Below are positions 1 through 10,994 of a stretch of 64,000 nucleotides of DNA, piece after piece (the stretch's first letter is position 1; each line of letters begins with the position of its first letter). A model generated the notes under the pieces. The model was not told the DNA's origin. It did not search any database and saw only the letters and a list, made by a program, of their open reading frames with translations. The translations under genes were made by a program, and so were the position numbers. Source of the stretch: Azolla caroliniana (lineage: Eukaryota; Polypodiophyta); assembly GCA_043228905.1 (NCBI GenBank), contig JBHGNT010000022.1, positions 12,648,001-12,712,000 on the forward strand. The letters are read 5' to 3'.

Positions 1-189
1 AGCCTAATTTTGTGAATTTTCAATTTTATGACATGGTGGGATTTTAAGCTTTTCCATTGAGTCTTTGAGCACATGTGATACAGGTATATCACATTTTTTG
101 TGAGATGGTTAAAAAAACCCTGAAATCTAATAGAATATTCCTTATCCTTCCAATTGTGCGTGATCCTTCCACTTCTGAACGCGAACGTG
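1..189. other. Unassigned AT-rich edge sequence
   Basis: No recognisable coding similarity. It is probably more of the decayed Ty3/gypsy element that becomes readable at about 190, but no frame supports this. Confidence 0.3.
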
Positions 190-596
190 TTAGAAGTTCT
201 TCCTGCATGAAGGATATCTGTGGCAACATTCGAAAACCAAGGTTGGAAACCCGCAAACAGTAATTATAGGTTCTGAAGGGCAAAGAAAGGAGATAATGAG
301 AGAGCTACATGACAAAGAATGGGTTGGTCATCGAGGAGTGTGGGCCACTTTCAATAAGATTAAAGAAAGGTTTAGGTGACCTCGATACTACGAGAAATAA
401 AAAAAAGTATGTGGAAACTTGTCCCACTTGTCGATGTTATTCAAATGTAAAATTTTGTGATGAATTACACCCAACATACTCACCGAGGGTGCATTACAAG
501 TGGGTGATAGATTTGGTAACAATGTCACTTGGAGTAGGACAAAAGAAATACTTGATCCTTGCAAGAGAAGATCTAACAAATCAAATGGAAGGACGT
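190..596 (+). pseudogene. Ty3/gypsy pol fragment, part 1: zinc-binding region and start of integrase core
   Basis: In the frame passing through 236-596 there is a typical gypsy integrase N-terminus. It reads YLWQHSKTKVGNPQ, then HDKEWVGHRGVW, then CPTCRCYSNV (an H-H-C-C zinc site), then HYKWVIDLVTMSLGVG, the start of the integrase core. A TGA interrupts it in the FR-PRYY segment near 372, and the upstream SERERV segment is in another frame, so it is dead. It stops mid-codon at 596, where a solo LTR is inserted, and continues in frame at 1360. This is the oldest readable layer of the stack. The family is clear; the lineage within gypsy is not. Confidence 0.82.
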
Positions 597-1359
597 TGTC
601 GTGAATATTTCAGGCCATAACAGGAAACATAGCCGAATGCGTGTGAACGTGGGTGTGCACAAGTGCATCCCCCTTTTGTACTAACATGTGTAAATACTAA
701 GTAATGATAGGGTTTTGGTGATTACTAGGAAGTTAGGCTTTAATAGGTGCTTTAATATCACGTAGGTGGAGGAGAATAAAAAAAGGGGATAATGGGAGAA
801 AATCAAGAAGGGAATCAAGGGGGATAACGAAAGGTCATAAAACCTAATGTAACGGCCATCCCTTGCACTATAAAAGGGGCGGCCCCAAACTGTTTTAGAA
901 ATCGATGTTTGAGGAGAAGAAAACCTTGTCGTTCAAAGTATCAAAGCTCTCTCTCTATCTCTCGGTCTCTCTCTTATTACGACCAACGACTGAACTCCAG
1001 AAGGTGCATCCTTTGCTCACATTAGACGCCCGTGTGCTCCCCACCAGAGGATCACCACTCTGCGTGTGTTTACTGTAGAGCTCGAAGATATGTTCCCGGC
1101 TCAGACCAGTTGTACTCCCTGCGCATCACGCGCACGTTCTAACTAATACTGTTATTCTATTATGTTGTCTTGTGTTGCAATTCCATCATATCGCGTTGTA
1201 ACGGTGACCTACGACCGTCTCCCTCTTGTCCCTCTCTATTCTGTCTACGGTCTGTGTGTACGCAATGCGAGGGATATTCCTCCTCTTTGCTCGATGCCTT
1301 GGTTCAAGACCCCCGTGGTTTTGCCCCATTTCTACGCATCCGCGCAGAATAGCGTGACA
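597..1359 (+). mobile_element. Solo LTR nested in a gypsy integrase
   Basis: This 763-bp segment begins TGTC and ends GACA. It is flanked by ACGT at 593-596 and again at 1360-1363. Removing it and one ACGT restores the host integrase frame (...EGR then ALRTKGTSRV...), which fixes both ends to the base. A TATA box (TATAAAAG, 869-876) is followed by a CT-rich stretch, as expected for a + strand LTR promoter. No internal retrotransposon sequence remains, so it is the scar of LTR-LTR recombination. The LTR does not resemble the other LTRs in the window. The duplication is 4 bp as read; one mutated base could hide a fifth. Confidence 0.85.
869..876 (+). promoter_or_regulatory. TATA box of the solo LTR
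   Basis: TATAAAAG in a GC-rich context (GGGGCGG follows), about 270 bp into the LTR. It could still drive outward transcription. Confidence 0.6.
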
Positions 1360-1642
1360 ACGTGCACTACGAACAAAAGGGACATCAAGAGTATGTCAAT
1401 TCATCTTGGAGGACATTGTTTGTAGATATGGATGTATCGGGAAGATAGTAGTAGATATGGGAGAGCTCAATTCTGCAGAAGCTCAAGATTTTTTCGACAA
1501 AGTAGGGAGTCAGCTTTCTATGACAATGGCGTACAATCCGGGGCCAATAGTCAAAGCTTTAACAAATGCATGCAAAGGACGGGTCAGTGATTGGCCAAAA
1601 ATCTTACCCTATGCATTGTGGGTTGATAGGACAACTCACAAC
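1360..1642 (+). pseudogene. Ty3/gypsy integrase fragment, part 2
   Basis: Continues the integrase core interrupted at 596. The frame runs through ILEDIVCRYGCIGKIV, ELNSAEAQDFFDKV, YNPG, IVKALTNACKGRV and DWPKILPYALWVDRTTHN. The segment between YNP and PIVKAL is shorter than usual, where the ANG.VERGH-type motif with the catalytic Glu should be, so the enzyme would be inactive even without the insertions. It ends at the 8-bp target duplication of the hAT-like element (1635-1642). Confidence 0.85.
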
Positions 1643-3326
1643 CAGTGTTGGCAAAGTTTTTAACCCCTACCGGAAATTTTCCTGTTGCTTATGATCCTAA
1701 CCGGAAATTAAAAAATTTAACCGGCCACTTTCCTACGAGTGATAATGTCAACCGAAACATGTTAAATTATTTTTTATCACATACCAAAAGAAAATAGCAC
1801 AAGATGAGGTAGCAACATAAATAGAGTACATACGTTCTATGAAGCAAATATGTTATCCCTCCCCTACTTGGTTCGGCCTCTACATAGATGAGGTAGCAAC
1901 ATTGAGATGGTGAGATTTTTTGTTGACATCATAATCTTGGTCTCTAAATCTCGTGCAAGTACACAATATCATCTCAATAACCTATATGGTATTCCTTGTG
2001 AAAAGGGGTTCACGGTAAATACTAAGACCATGAACTTCAATGCATCCACTTTGACGTTTTAATAAGTTGTCTTCAACCTATCAAGAGGGCATGTTGAAGT
2101 GGTGAATTCTTGTCTATATCTAGGGGAGAAATTTACAAGCATAAATGGGCATTTCTCTATGACCATGCCACCATGGATCGACTAACTTTGGTTATCCTTG
2201 AGCTTTAGCAGACTTCCTCCCCTACCCTTACATATGATGCAACCACATGGGCTTTAAGACGCCCCATGTACATATGGACATAGAGAGTCCACTAATCATT
2301 ATGTTGTCCTAGATAACATATAGCAAAGTATCCACCCCACATGAGATCATTTGAGTTCAATTGACAAAACTCTTCCCCCTTGATGATAGAAGCATTGTTC
2401 CATCAGTCCAAAACAATCATTAGCATCACTAAACCCATACATACTAGTTATGACTTAGTGAGTATTGAGATTTTACCTTGATGACATTCTCTTTGCCAAA
2501 AAGATCCTACTTTGTTGATTATACCTTTAAGAAAAAAGGATAATATCTAAGATATCAGTCATGACATACAGCTCCAAGCATCCAAACTTGGCCGTATGTC
2601 CATATTAGCATGTTACTATCACAACTCCACAAACAAGGGTCATGTATCATGTAGACTTTGCATATATGAACATCAAATAATGAACCTTAGTATTATAATG
2701 AATCATTCTTATACTTTTACGAGACATAATAACACAATATTTATTTCTAGTAATTGGCTTGGAGTTTGTGGAGCCAACCCTCTAGAAATGGTATTTAGTG
2801 ACCTCACCCTATATGAAAATTATAGAAAATTGAAAGTAGCTCAAGAATTAACATTGCCCTACAAGGAATCTATATCACTAACCTATAAATTATTAGTAGT
2901 AGAAAAACCTATAAAATGGCACATAATCATGATTTGAGATTACATTATTAGTCATTGTTAAAACATAAAATCTATATGCCACATAACCATAATCTGGGAA
3001 GATGGAATATGAATCAAAGACTTGTAAGTCAATTCATGCTCTTTTCTTCTCAAATTATTAATGTTGGTTTGAGACCCAGTTCTGATCATATCTCCAGGTC
3101 TATGTTGGGCATAATTGTGATCATAGTTATGTATTTTGTAAAACCAATCACATAACCGTAATCGGTATTGTGATCAGTCATTGATCGGTCCACAGAAAGG
3201 GACACAATAATAACTTCGGTCCACTAAAAATCAAGAAACATACAAGAGTCGATTAATTAGAATTGAATTGCTTCCTATGGGAAATGGCATGATTCTTGGC
3301 TCCACATATTGTTGATCATGCATGCA

Positions 3327-3329
<3 letters not shown>

Positions 3330-3379
<50 letters not shown>
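3330..3379. repeat. (TC)25 microsatellite inside the hAT-like element
   Basis: Fifty bases of uninterrupted TC dinucleotides. Confidence 0.98.
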
Positions 3380-3381
<2 letters not shown>

Positions 3382-3955
3382 GATGGAGTGGGTTCCAGAC
3401 TATGTTGGGTGGTATGTAGCAAATAGTTTTGGAGTACAAAGTTGTGTTCGGTATCTTTTTCTTATCTTGTGTGGATTATAAGTTGAATATATAACCTAAA
3501 TGTGAATACATATGCTAAAATAACACAGATTGAAAACGTGTCTTTAAACCAAATTTCAGTCAGTTCATGGAAAGTTCTAAAAAACATGGAAGTAAAATTG
3601 TTCAGAAATTCCAAGATAATAAGAAAGCATTTCAACATTTGTATTATTACATCAATTTTATCCTCAAATTTTTATTTTACAGATACATAAGCATTATTGC
3701 CACCTCCCAAGGTTGTTATACCTTCCACGTCATACCAAATATGTGCATATATATAATGCTCACAATGATGGGTGGTTTAAGGTTATCAATATTGTGTGAG
3801 ACAGAGATAGATATAAAAGTAAACGTAATATTAATGTCATCAAAGGGCTTCATACCAAAAGTTACATCCATTTGAAACTTATAGAGAAAGTGCATGTGGG
3901 TGTCGGTGTGCTCCATTTCAAGTCGAAGGTGCAGGGAATCGAAGGCGCAAGAAAA

Positions 3956-4125
3956 GAGAGGGAAAAGAGGGGGGAAACAAGGATTCTAGAGTGGGGCAGA
4001 GGGGGGAAACAGGGAAAAACACACTAAAAAGAAAAGAGGAGAAAGAGGGGGAAAGAGGGATTCGAGAGTGGGGGCAGAGGGGCAAAACATGGAAAAACAC
4101 AGTGAAAGAGGGGGGAAAGAGGGAA
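3956..4125. repeat. Purine-rich imperfect tandem duplication, about 77-bp period
   Basis: A GGGAAA-rich block containing GATTCTAGAGTGGGG recurs 77 bp later as GATTCGAGAGTGGGG, inside the right half of the hAT-like element. No coding sense. Confidence 0.7.
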
Positions 4126-4313
4126 AGTCATCTTTTTAACATTATTCTTTAAAAAAATGTATAAATAGCCGGTTACAAAAATATGAACCGGCTAGATTCC
4201 GGTTTTGAGGAAATTCTTGTCGGAATCAATTCCGGCTCCCCCCCACCTTGGCCAGCAAATGTCCCAACCCAACCGGAACATTGACATTGTTCCTAGGACT
4301 TTGCCCAACACTG

Positions 4314-4452
4314 CTCACAACACTATTACCGGATATATGCTTGAAGAATTAATCATAGGACAGATAATGCTAATTGAAGAGAAAATGCTAATTGAAGAGA
4401 AAATAACTACATGGGTTGTGTTGCCTTGGGAATCAGAAATGAGTAGGTAAGA
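4314..4452 (+). pseudogene. Ty3/gypsy integrase fragment, part 3
   Basis: After the 8-bp target duplication the same host frame resumes: NTITGYMLEELIIGQ, then the hexapeptide-containing stretch MLIEEK repeated twice, then TTWVVLPWESEMSR. This matches the end of a gypsy integrase core. It ends at TAAGA (4448-4452), the target duplication of the inserted chromovirus. Confidence 0.82.
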
Positions 4453-4907
4453 TATTAGAGATCTAGGTACTAAAGTAAGCTTAAGATAAGGATAAAGTAA
4501 TAATAGATAGAAAGGAGAAAGAGAAAGAAGGGTGCCGATCCACCCGACCACCCCCGAGCGAAGGGATCGAGACGGACTCGAGCCTCGATCGGCGTCCCAT
4601 ACCACCGTCGTGGCGTCGAGTCGTACCTGGTGTTGGCGCGCTCGCTAACAGAGTTCACCCACCACAAGAGCAGAGTCTCGATGTAGTCAAAAGATGATCA
4701 AATGAGGGTAGCTAGGCCTCTTATTTATAGCGATACCCAAGGCCCCCAGGCAAGTTCACACTTGACCTAATGGGTTGTCTCAATCCCGAGGATTAAAAGT
4801 AATCCTCCCCTTCTTTACACTCTCATTTAACCCTCACACTTATCCACGTGTATAGAATACTACGGTAAATTCTCACCACGGGATATTAAATGGTCATGCT
4901 CATAACA
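4453..4907 (-). repeat. 3' LTR of the chromovirus
   Basis: 455 bp. On the minus strand it begins TGTTATGAG and ends TCTCTAATA. It is paired with 10995-11449 at about 98% identity. Confidence 0.93.
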
Positions 4908-4921
4908 TACTCCCTCTCTTT
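4908..4921 (-). other. Polypurine tract of the chromovirus
   Basis: On the minus strand the bases next to the 3' LTR read AAAGAGAGGGAGTA, the plus-strand priming site in reverse transcription. Confidence 0.8.
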
Positions 4922-6400
4922 AAAACATTGCACTCTTGCAATGGAAAGTTAGGGAAGTTAGTTCTAAGAGTATTTTCGCGTTCCCATGTGGCATCTTTTA
5001 TTGATTTATCCATCCACTTTATTTTAAATTCTCGGATTTCTTTAGTACGTAATTTTTTTGTTTTAACATCGAGAATTCTTTCTGGTACATGTGGTTTAGA
5101 AGATAATTCTTCAGAAGTAACCAGAGTTTCAGTTGTAACTGTATTGTCACTAGAACCTAGAAGTTCTTTTAGTCGACTCACATGAAAGACTGGATGAATT
5201 CCGACACCATCGGGAAGAGCAAGACGATAGGCTGATGACCCAATGCGTTTGAGGACTGCAAAAAGTCCACAAAACCATGGGGCTAACTTAGCGCACTTAC
5301 CCGTAGACAATGTCTTAGAATTGTGAGGTACACGTAAAAATACCTTCTGTCCAGGGTTGAATACACAAGGTTGACTATGATGATCGGCATAAAAACGCGC
5401 TCTATCTTGAGCTGTTTTTATATTATCTCGTGCAATATGCAACATATCTTGCATATCCCGAAGAAAGTTTTGCGTACTTCACAACTCATCATGATGTATA
5501 TTAACATCAATCGGGGCTCGTGGCTGAAAACCATACATCAACATAAAAGGACTATATCCTGTCGACGTATGCTTGGAGCTGTTATAAGCAAACTCCAAAA
5601 TTGGGAGATAACGTTCCCATTTTGTTGGTTTTGCACCAACGTAGGCTCGAAGCATGTCCTCAATAATTTGATTTACTCGTTCTGTCTGTCCATCGGATTG
5701 AGGATGATCCATGGAGCTCATGCTCAACGTAGTTTCTAACTTCTTAAAGACTTGCGTCCAGAAGTCACTAGTAAACTTTGGATCTCGATCACTCACGATA
5801 TCCATCGGTAACCCATAAAAACGAAACAATTCGTCAACGAATTGGTAAGCCAATTCAGGAGCTGTTACCGTGGTTTTAGTAGCAATAAATCTGGCCATTT
5901 TAGTTAGTCGATCAACCACAACCCAGATGGCATCATGACCTTTTTGGGTGCGAGGAAGGCTAACAATAAAGTCCATGGATATACTTTCCCACTTATTATT
6001 GGGAATGTCCAAGGGATGTAAAAGTCCTGCGGCTTTAAGTCGCTCGGCTTTGTTAACCTAACACTGGTGACATTTAGTCACATAGCTATGTATGTCAGGA
6101 TGCATCTTAGGCCAATAAAATTGAGTGGAGATAAGAACGAGTGTACGATGTATTCCAGGGTGCCCTGCTGAGAGTGCATCATGGCATTCAAAAAGAATCC
6201 TCTTTTTGACCTCGGGTAAATCTGGAACACAAACCTTCCCATTACGGTAGAGCAAACCCTTAGCAATGTGGAAGTATTCCTTCGAGGATGTGGTGGTGTT
6301 TGTTCCAGACTCAACTCTTGCCCAGTATTTTGCAAAATAACTATCATCAGGATACTTTCCTCGAAGATGATCATAAAGATCTGCTGTTATTTCAATGAAG
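4922..6400 (-). pseudogene. Chromovirus integrase with C-terminal chromodomain (two in-frame stops)
   Basis: The integrase zinc site (HDALSAGHPGIH then CHQC) lies near 6060-6180. The core D,D,E motifs are MDFIVSLP (near 5973), SDRDPKF and SDGQTERVNQ. The C-terminal region includes the GPY/F-like PGQKVFLRV and HPVFHVSRLK. Next comes a chromodomain at about 4945-5088 (PERILDV, EFKIKWMD, DATWERE), which steers integration toward particular chromatin in this clade and puts the element among chromoviruses. Stops: TAG at 6058-6060 just after CHQC, and TGA at 5479-5481 after HHDEL. Sequence on both sides is in the same frame, so each is a point nonsense mutation. Confidence 0.88.
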
Positions 6401-7872
6401 CTAAGCATGTTAACTTCACGGATGCGACTTAGTGCATCAGCGACAGTGTTCATGGAACCTTTACGATATTGTATGGAAAAATCAAAGTCCTGGATGAGAT
6501 CAGCCCATCGTGCCTTACGACCTTTCAGGTCTTGTTGGTTACAAAAATATTTCAAGGACTTGTGGTCCGTAGTTACCACAAAGCGATTTCCATAAAGATA
6601 ATGGCGCCATGTTTTCAGCGCATGTATAACTGCAAATAATTCCTTTTCTTGAACGGTATACTAACATTGAGCAGAATCAAGTTTCTTACTCTCGAATGCT
6701 ATTGGTTTACCATCTTGATATAAGACAGCACCTATAGCATAATCGCTTGCATCGGTTTCAACCTCAAAAGGTTTTGAAGGATCATGTAAAATAAGTGAAG
6801 GAGCCTTGCAAACCAGGTCCTTGAGTTCCTTAAAGGCGAGGTCTAGTGTAGCATTCCACACTATAGGTTTTGTAGACTTACGCGTTTGACCTTTTAAAAG
6901 ATCAATAAACGACGTCGTCAATTGGGAGTAATTACGAAGAGACTTTCGCAAAAACCCAACAAAACCAAGGAATGATCGAACTTCTCGAATATTCCGAAGA
7001 CTGGGCCAAAGCTTGATTTTCTCAATGCGAGAAGGATCAATTTCAACTCCTCGTTCGGTTATGAGATGTCCAAGATAAGTAATTGATTTCTTGAAGAACT
7101 CACATTTTGAGATCTTCGCATAAAACTGTTTGTCACGCAATGTTTGTAAAACAAAGCGGACATGTCTAGCATGTTCTTTTAATGTACGGCTATAAACTAA
7201 AATATCATCCAAGAAAATAACGACAAATTTTCCAAGTTGTTCTCGGAAAATGTCATTCAAAGTAGCCGGAGCATTGGTCAAACCAAAAGGCATAACCAAA
7301 AACTCGTAATGGCCATAGCGTGTACAAAATGCCGTTTTAGGAACATCGTCCTCACTTATACGTATTTGATGGTAGCCAGTACGGAGATCAAGTTTTGTAA
7401 AATACCGAGCTCCCTGGAGACGGTCAATTAGATCATCAGCCCGGGGCAATGGGTACGAATTCTTGATCATCACTTTATTCAAGCGTCGGTAATTAATACA
7501 CATACGCCATGTGCCCTCTTTCTTTTTTACCAAGAGACTTGGTGCACCCCATGGAGATTTACTATAACGCATATAACCCATTCGTAAATAGTCCTTGAGT
7601 TGCTTAGATACCTCATCTTCTTCGGATCGACTTAAGTGATACGGAGGTATACTTATTGGTGCAACACTAGGTACAATATCTATACGATGGTCTATATTAC
7701 GTTTAGGAGGTAACCCATCAGGTAGTTCACTTGGAAAAACGTCATGAAAATCATTTAAGATTTCATCAAGTTGTTGTAGTTCAAAATATGTTAATTGAAC
7801 CCAGACATTATCGATATTGTAAACGTGAATGTCCGGATCAAGTACACAATAAAATAACGTAGAACAAGACAA
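6400..7872 (-). pseudogene. Chromovirus reverse transcriptase and RNase H (one in-frame stop)
   Basis: The RT runs from the [12 protein letters not shown] region through [11 protein letters not shown] and [11 protein letters not shown] to the catalytic FLDDILVYS (near 7193-7222, the Y/FXDD box). A connection segment follows ([10 protein letters not shown]), then RNase H ([13 protein letters not shown], then VVTTDHKSLKYF and VADALSR). A TAG at 6661-6663 splits the RNase H domain; the frame is open on both sides. The upstream junction with protease is out of frame near an A-run at about 7915-7925. Confidence 0.9.
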
Positions 7873-9307
7873 CTCGGATATTGATAGACACGAGGAAACA
7901 ATCGAGAGGGATTGTTTTTTTTACACATTGAATAAAATGCGTACAATCGTTCAGTACAAAAGACATGGAATGGCGAACCCAATCAATAAATAAAGAAGAG
8001 TTTTTATTATAAAACCAGGGATAACCCAGTATTACATTGGTGGTACAAAGATTCATTACATGGAAGTCTACTTCCTCTATATAAGTATCAATAGAAATTC
8101 CTAATGAATGAATCGCCCCGTTGATGTATTGTACTCTTCCATCAGCCAAGTGCACCGTGTAGGTGTGATCACTTACGGTGGGTTGGATTCCCCATATCTG
8201 AACCAAACGATCATGCACAAAATTGTGTGAGCTTCCTGAATCAAATAAAAATTGTACGAGAGATCCATTGATATACCCGTTTGCACGTAGTAAATCATTG
8301 GGACCCAATACATAGTGAGGGAAAGAACATTGACAATTACTTAAATGATGTGTATAGACCTGAAGGACATTAGGAATCTGACCTTTATGGTCTGCAGCTT
8401 TAGCTTTGTTGTCGTGCTCTTTCCGTTGGAGCTTTCGACATTGATCTTTTGTATGACCCTTCTTTTTGCAGAATACGCAAAAAGGATGTTGTTGCTTACA
8501 ATCGCGATCCAGGAATTCGTTGGGTGTCTTGCGTTTCCCAACAAATTGCGACTGCTTAGTCCCGGGCGCTTCGTTGGGTTTGTTGTGGTCCTTCTTCGAA
8601 GTGCGTTGATAGCGAAGAACTATTTCAACGGCCTCTTCGAAGGATTTTGGATCCTTATCGTGCACTATCCAGTGATAGTCCGAATTGGGGATGCCATTGA
8701 CAAAACAAGCTATCAACCAATTGTCCCCTTCTAGACCCGATTTTTGGATTTGGGTTCTAGCATGGTGAAAATAGTCTTCTAGAGAGGAAAATTTCCTGCT
8801 AGAGAGGTTCATTAAAGCTTGTGCTGCCTCGATTCGAGAGGGAGGTTGCAAAAATTGGCCCTTAAAAACCGTGACAAAATTTGTCCAGGTATCGAGCAAT
8901 TTCCCCATAGTACGGAACCCACGCCACTAGGCGGCGGCCTTACCCCCGAGTTCTCGGCCGACATATGCAATCTTCGTACTATCTGGCGTGGGATAGAGCT
9001 CAAAATGAGACTCCCATCGTCCCAGCCATGTGCAGATTGGTTCTTCGGTTCTTTCCTTTTTTTCTCCCGTAAATGGCTTAACGACAAATGATGGTTCACC
9101 TTGTCGCTCATCAGGTCTATTAGTCTCACGTTGTAGACTAATGACACGTGCCTCAAGAGCACTCTGAGATTGCCGAAGTTCGGTCATCTGTTGAGCGGTG
9201 AAATTAAGATATTGGGTTATTTGTGCCAAATACATCTCAGTGGACATTTGTCCAAGAGGATTCCCTTGAGTTCCCTTGAGTTCCTTCGGGTCGTTAATTT
9301 GAGCCAT
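7838..9307 (-). pseudogene. Chromovirus gag and protease (one in-frame stop, frameshift at end)
   Basis: Starts at ATG 9307 (MAQINDPKELK). A coiled stretch follows, then the capsid-like gag (PFTGEKKE; WTNFVTVFKGQF; ARTQIQKSGL), a CCHC zinc knuckle (CVFCKKKGHTKDQC, about 8438-8479) and an aspartic protease (FDSGSSHNFV near 8240, ILGYPW near 8010). A TAG at 8927-8929 lies between GGKAAA and WRGFRTM in the same frame. After the protease the frame shifts by one near an eight-A run and reads into RT. A programmed shift would be expected between gag and protease rather than here, so I take it as decay. Confidence 0.88.
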
Positions 9308-9757
9308 TAAAGATTATTTCTGGAAAAGAGATAGGATAAGGTAAGAGAGATAGTCATAACATCATGTCGTGATGTAAACATATCATGGGCAAACATTAAT
9401 CGATATCATGATCTCACGTCAATACCCCTCTAGAAGTATGAGATGAGGTTCAAGATCAGGTTACTATGGTAACACAAAGGTGTTTTAAAAACCATGGGGG
9501 TGACAAATAAATGTCTTTCCCCCTGATCTCTATATCGATTTTTTCATGGTGGCTCCCCAAGGCTCAACCATGTATGTTCGCGTCATGAATAGTTTATACA
9601 CGAAAAAAATGTTAACAATAAACTATGTTTCAGTGCCCACATATGTGGTTTCGGCTCTTTAAGTCCTATTACGAGGACCCCGAGGTGCACTTAGACCTTA
9701 AGTCTAAACATGTGTTATAGTCATATGTATCAAGGATGTTGTATGGTCTTGGTCATA

Positions 9758-9810
9758 TTTGAACTCGAGACCTCGAGAACAAATACATTAAACACTTAAG
9801 CTAACCAAAT
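9758..9810 (-). repeat. tRNA-derived (SINE-head-like) remnant
   Basis: On the minus strand, GGTTAGCTTAAGTG resembles a pol III A box, and AGGTCTCGAGTTCAAAT about 20 bases on resembles a B box. This is the usual look of plant tRNA-derived SINE heads. No SINE tail is visible. Weak but specific. Confidence 0.4.
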
Positions 9811-10479
9811 AAGTTGCTCTTCTTGAATGCTTAATATTTGATGCGTATAAAAGATATGTGAGGCATTTGATCATATATGTTTTTTTTAAAAGAACATATA
9901 TGTCAAGGGTCCTTATTTCGCCCTCATTTACCAAACTATGTTGGTACGTTACCTAACCTCAAGTCTCGTAATTACAATGGCATACGCCAAAGTGCAACCT
10001 AATGGTCAAGCCAAATGAGCCATCGTTTCGTAGTAGGCCCACGTGGCCCATCACATGGTCACGTCATTACGAATGCCTCTCGTAAGAACGAGCTCATGGT
10101 GGCATCGTATCCATGTAACGAGGGAGGGATGTTGGATACGTGTGTCATTGGAACGACCTCAAGTGAAGTGGGTCAAGCCCTACGTACTCAACATCATTAT
10201 GGCTATAGGCGTTTCTTTACGTAACGAAATCGAGGTCATCAACGGGGTTGTCAACAATAAAAAATTGTTGAAAAAGGGATGCTGACAATGCCATTCTCAC
10301 AAAAATGTGAGGACGGCCACCAACATCCTTTTCCCGACAAGGACAACTTTCGATATAATCACGTAATAACGAATATACACATATGTTTACTTACGACATA
10401 TATACGATCAAATACGTATATACGTGACCACATATGCCTATATTAACATATCGTTATATTAAATAGCCACAAATGATGT

Positions 10480-10750
10480 GAGCGAGATACGTAATCGAGG
10501 TATATACCTCTACGCACACGAAACATCCACAAATAAGAGATCATCGTAATACGCAATTGAGGTATTGCCCTTTTACGCATACAAGACCAAACGCATATCG
10601 TTTACAACAAATCAAGGTATTAAACTCATACGCAAACGTAACATATGTTCGTGAACGTAATACGTAATTGAGGTATTAACCTCGTACGCATACGACACTC
10701 ATCACATATCATCTATATGTCAAACGAGGTATTGACCTCGTGCACATATG
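10480..10750. repeat. Degenerate 55-62 bp repeats with GAGGTAT-ACCTC core
   Basis: About five copies of a unit containing GAGGTATT(A/G)ACCTC followed by (T)ACGCATA, spaced 54-62 bp, just downstream of the primer-binding site in the transcribed leader. The core is a near-palindrome. It could be a packaging or dimerisation structure; that is inference. Confidence 0.55.
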
Positions 10751-10982
10751 TAAACGTTTTAGATAATCAATTAAAGACCACTACAACATCATTGACTTAA
10801 TGAAAAAATGACATATAAACTAAACACATGATTAGATGGGAGAAGAGAGAATAGAAAAAAAATTATGGAAAGAGTTACCGAAGTTCCTTGTTGATTGTTG
10901 TCTGGATCAAGGCCGACCGCACATCGATCGATCAACATCAATCAAAAGACAAATGAAAAACAAAGAAACATTAGTACATAAA

Positions 10983-10992
10983 TCTGATACCA
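10983..10992 (-). other. Primer-binding site (initiator tRNA-Met)
   Basis: The minus strand reads TGGTATCAGA two bases after the 5' LTR, complementary to the 3' end of plant initiator tRNA-Met. Confidence 0.9.
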
Positions 10993-10994
10993 AA

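Larger units (their letters stand above)
1643..4313. mobile_element. Non-autonomous hAT-like DNA transposon
   Basis: The 2671-bp segment has near-perfect terminal inverted repeats. The left end is CAGTGTTGGCAAAG and the right end, reverse complemented, is CAGTGTTGGGCAAAG. Both sides carry the 8-bp duplication CTCACAAC (1635-1642 and 4314-4321). CA-starting TIRs of about 15 bp with an 8-bp duplication are the hAT superfamily signature. Sub-terminal AACCGG/CCGGTT motifs cluster near both ends (around 1665-1740 and 4165-4285), as hAT transposase binding sites often do. The interior is AT-rich and shows no BED zinc finger or hAT transposase, so it would depend on another copy. It sits inside the gypsy integrase, whose frame continues beyond it. 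Confidence 0.82.
9308..10982 (-). other. Long untranslated leader of the chromovirus
   Basis: About 1.7 kb between primer-binding site and gag start. No coding signal: the short open frames near 10015-10285 have no family resemblance. It contains a tRNA-like remnant (9758-9810) and a degenerate repeat block (10480-10750). Confidence 0.6.

Noticed and set aside
1162-1425. Open frames in the solo LTR
   Set aside because: They cross the LTR end into the integrase in a different frame and show no family similarity.
4945-5088. Chromodomain as a host chromatin gene
   Set aside because: It follows an integrase in the same frame between two LTRs, so it belongs to the chromovirus.
10015-10285. Two overlapping short open frames in the chromovirus leader
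   Set aside because: No motif, no gene-like composition, and located in a non-coding leader.
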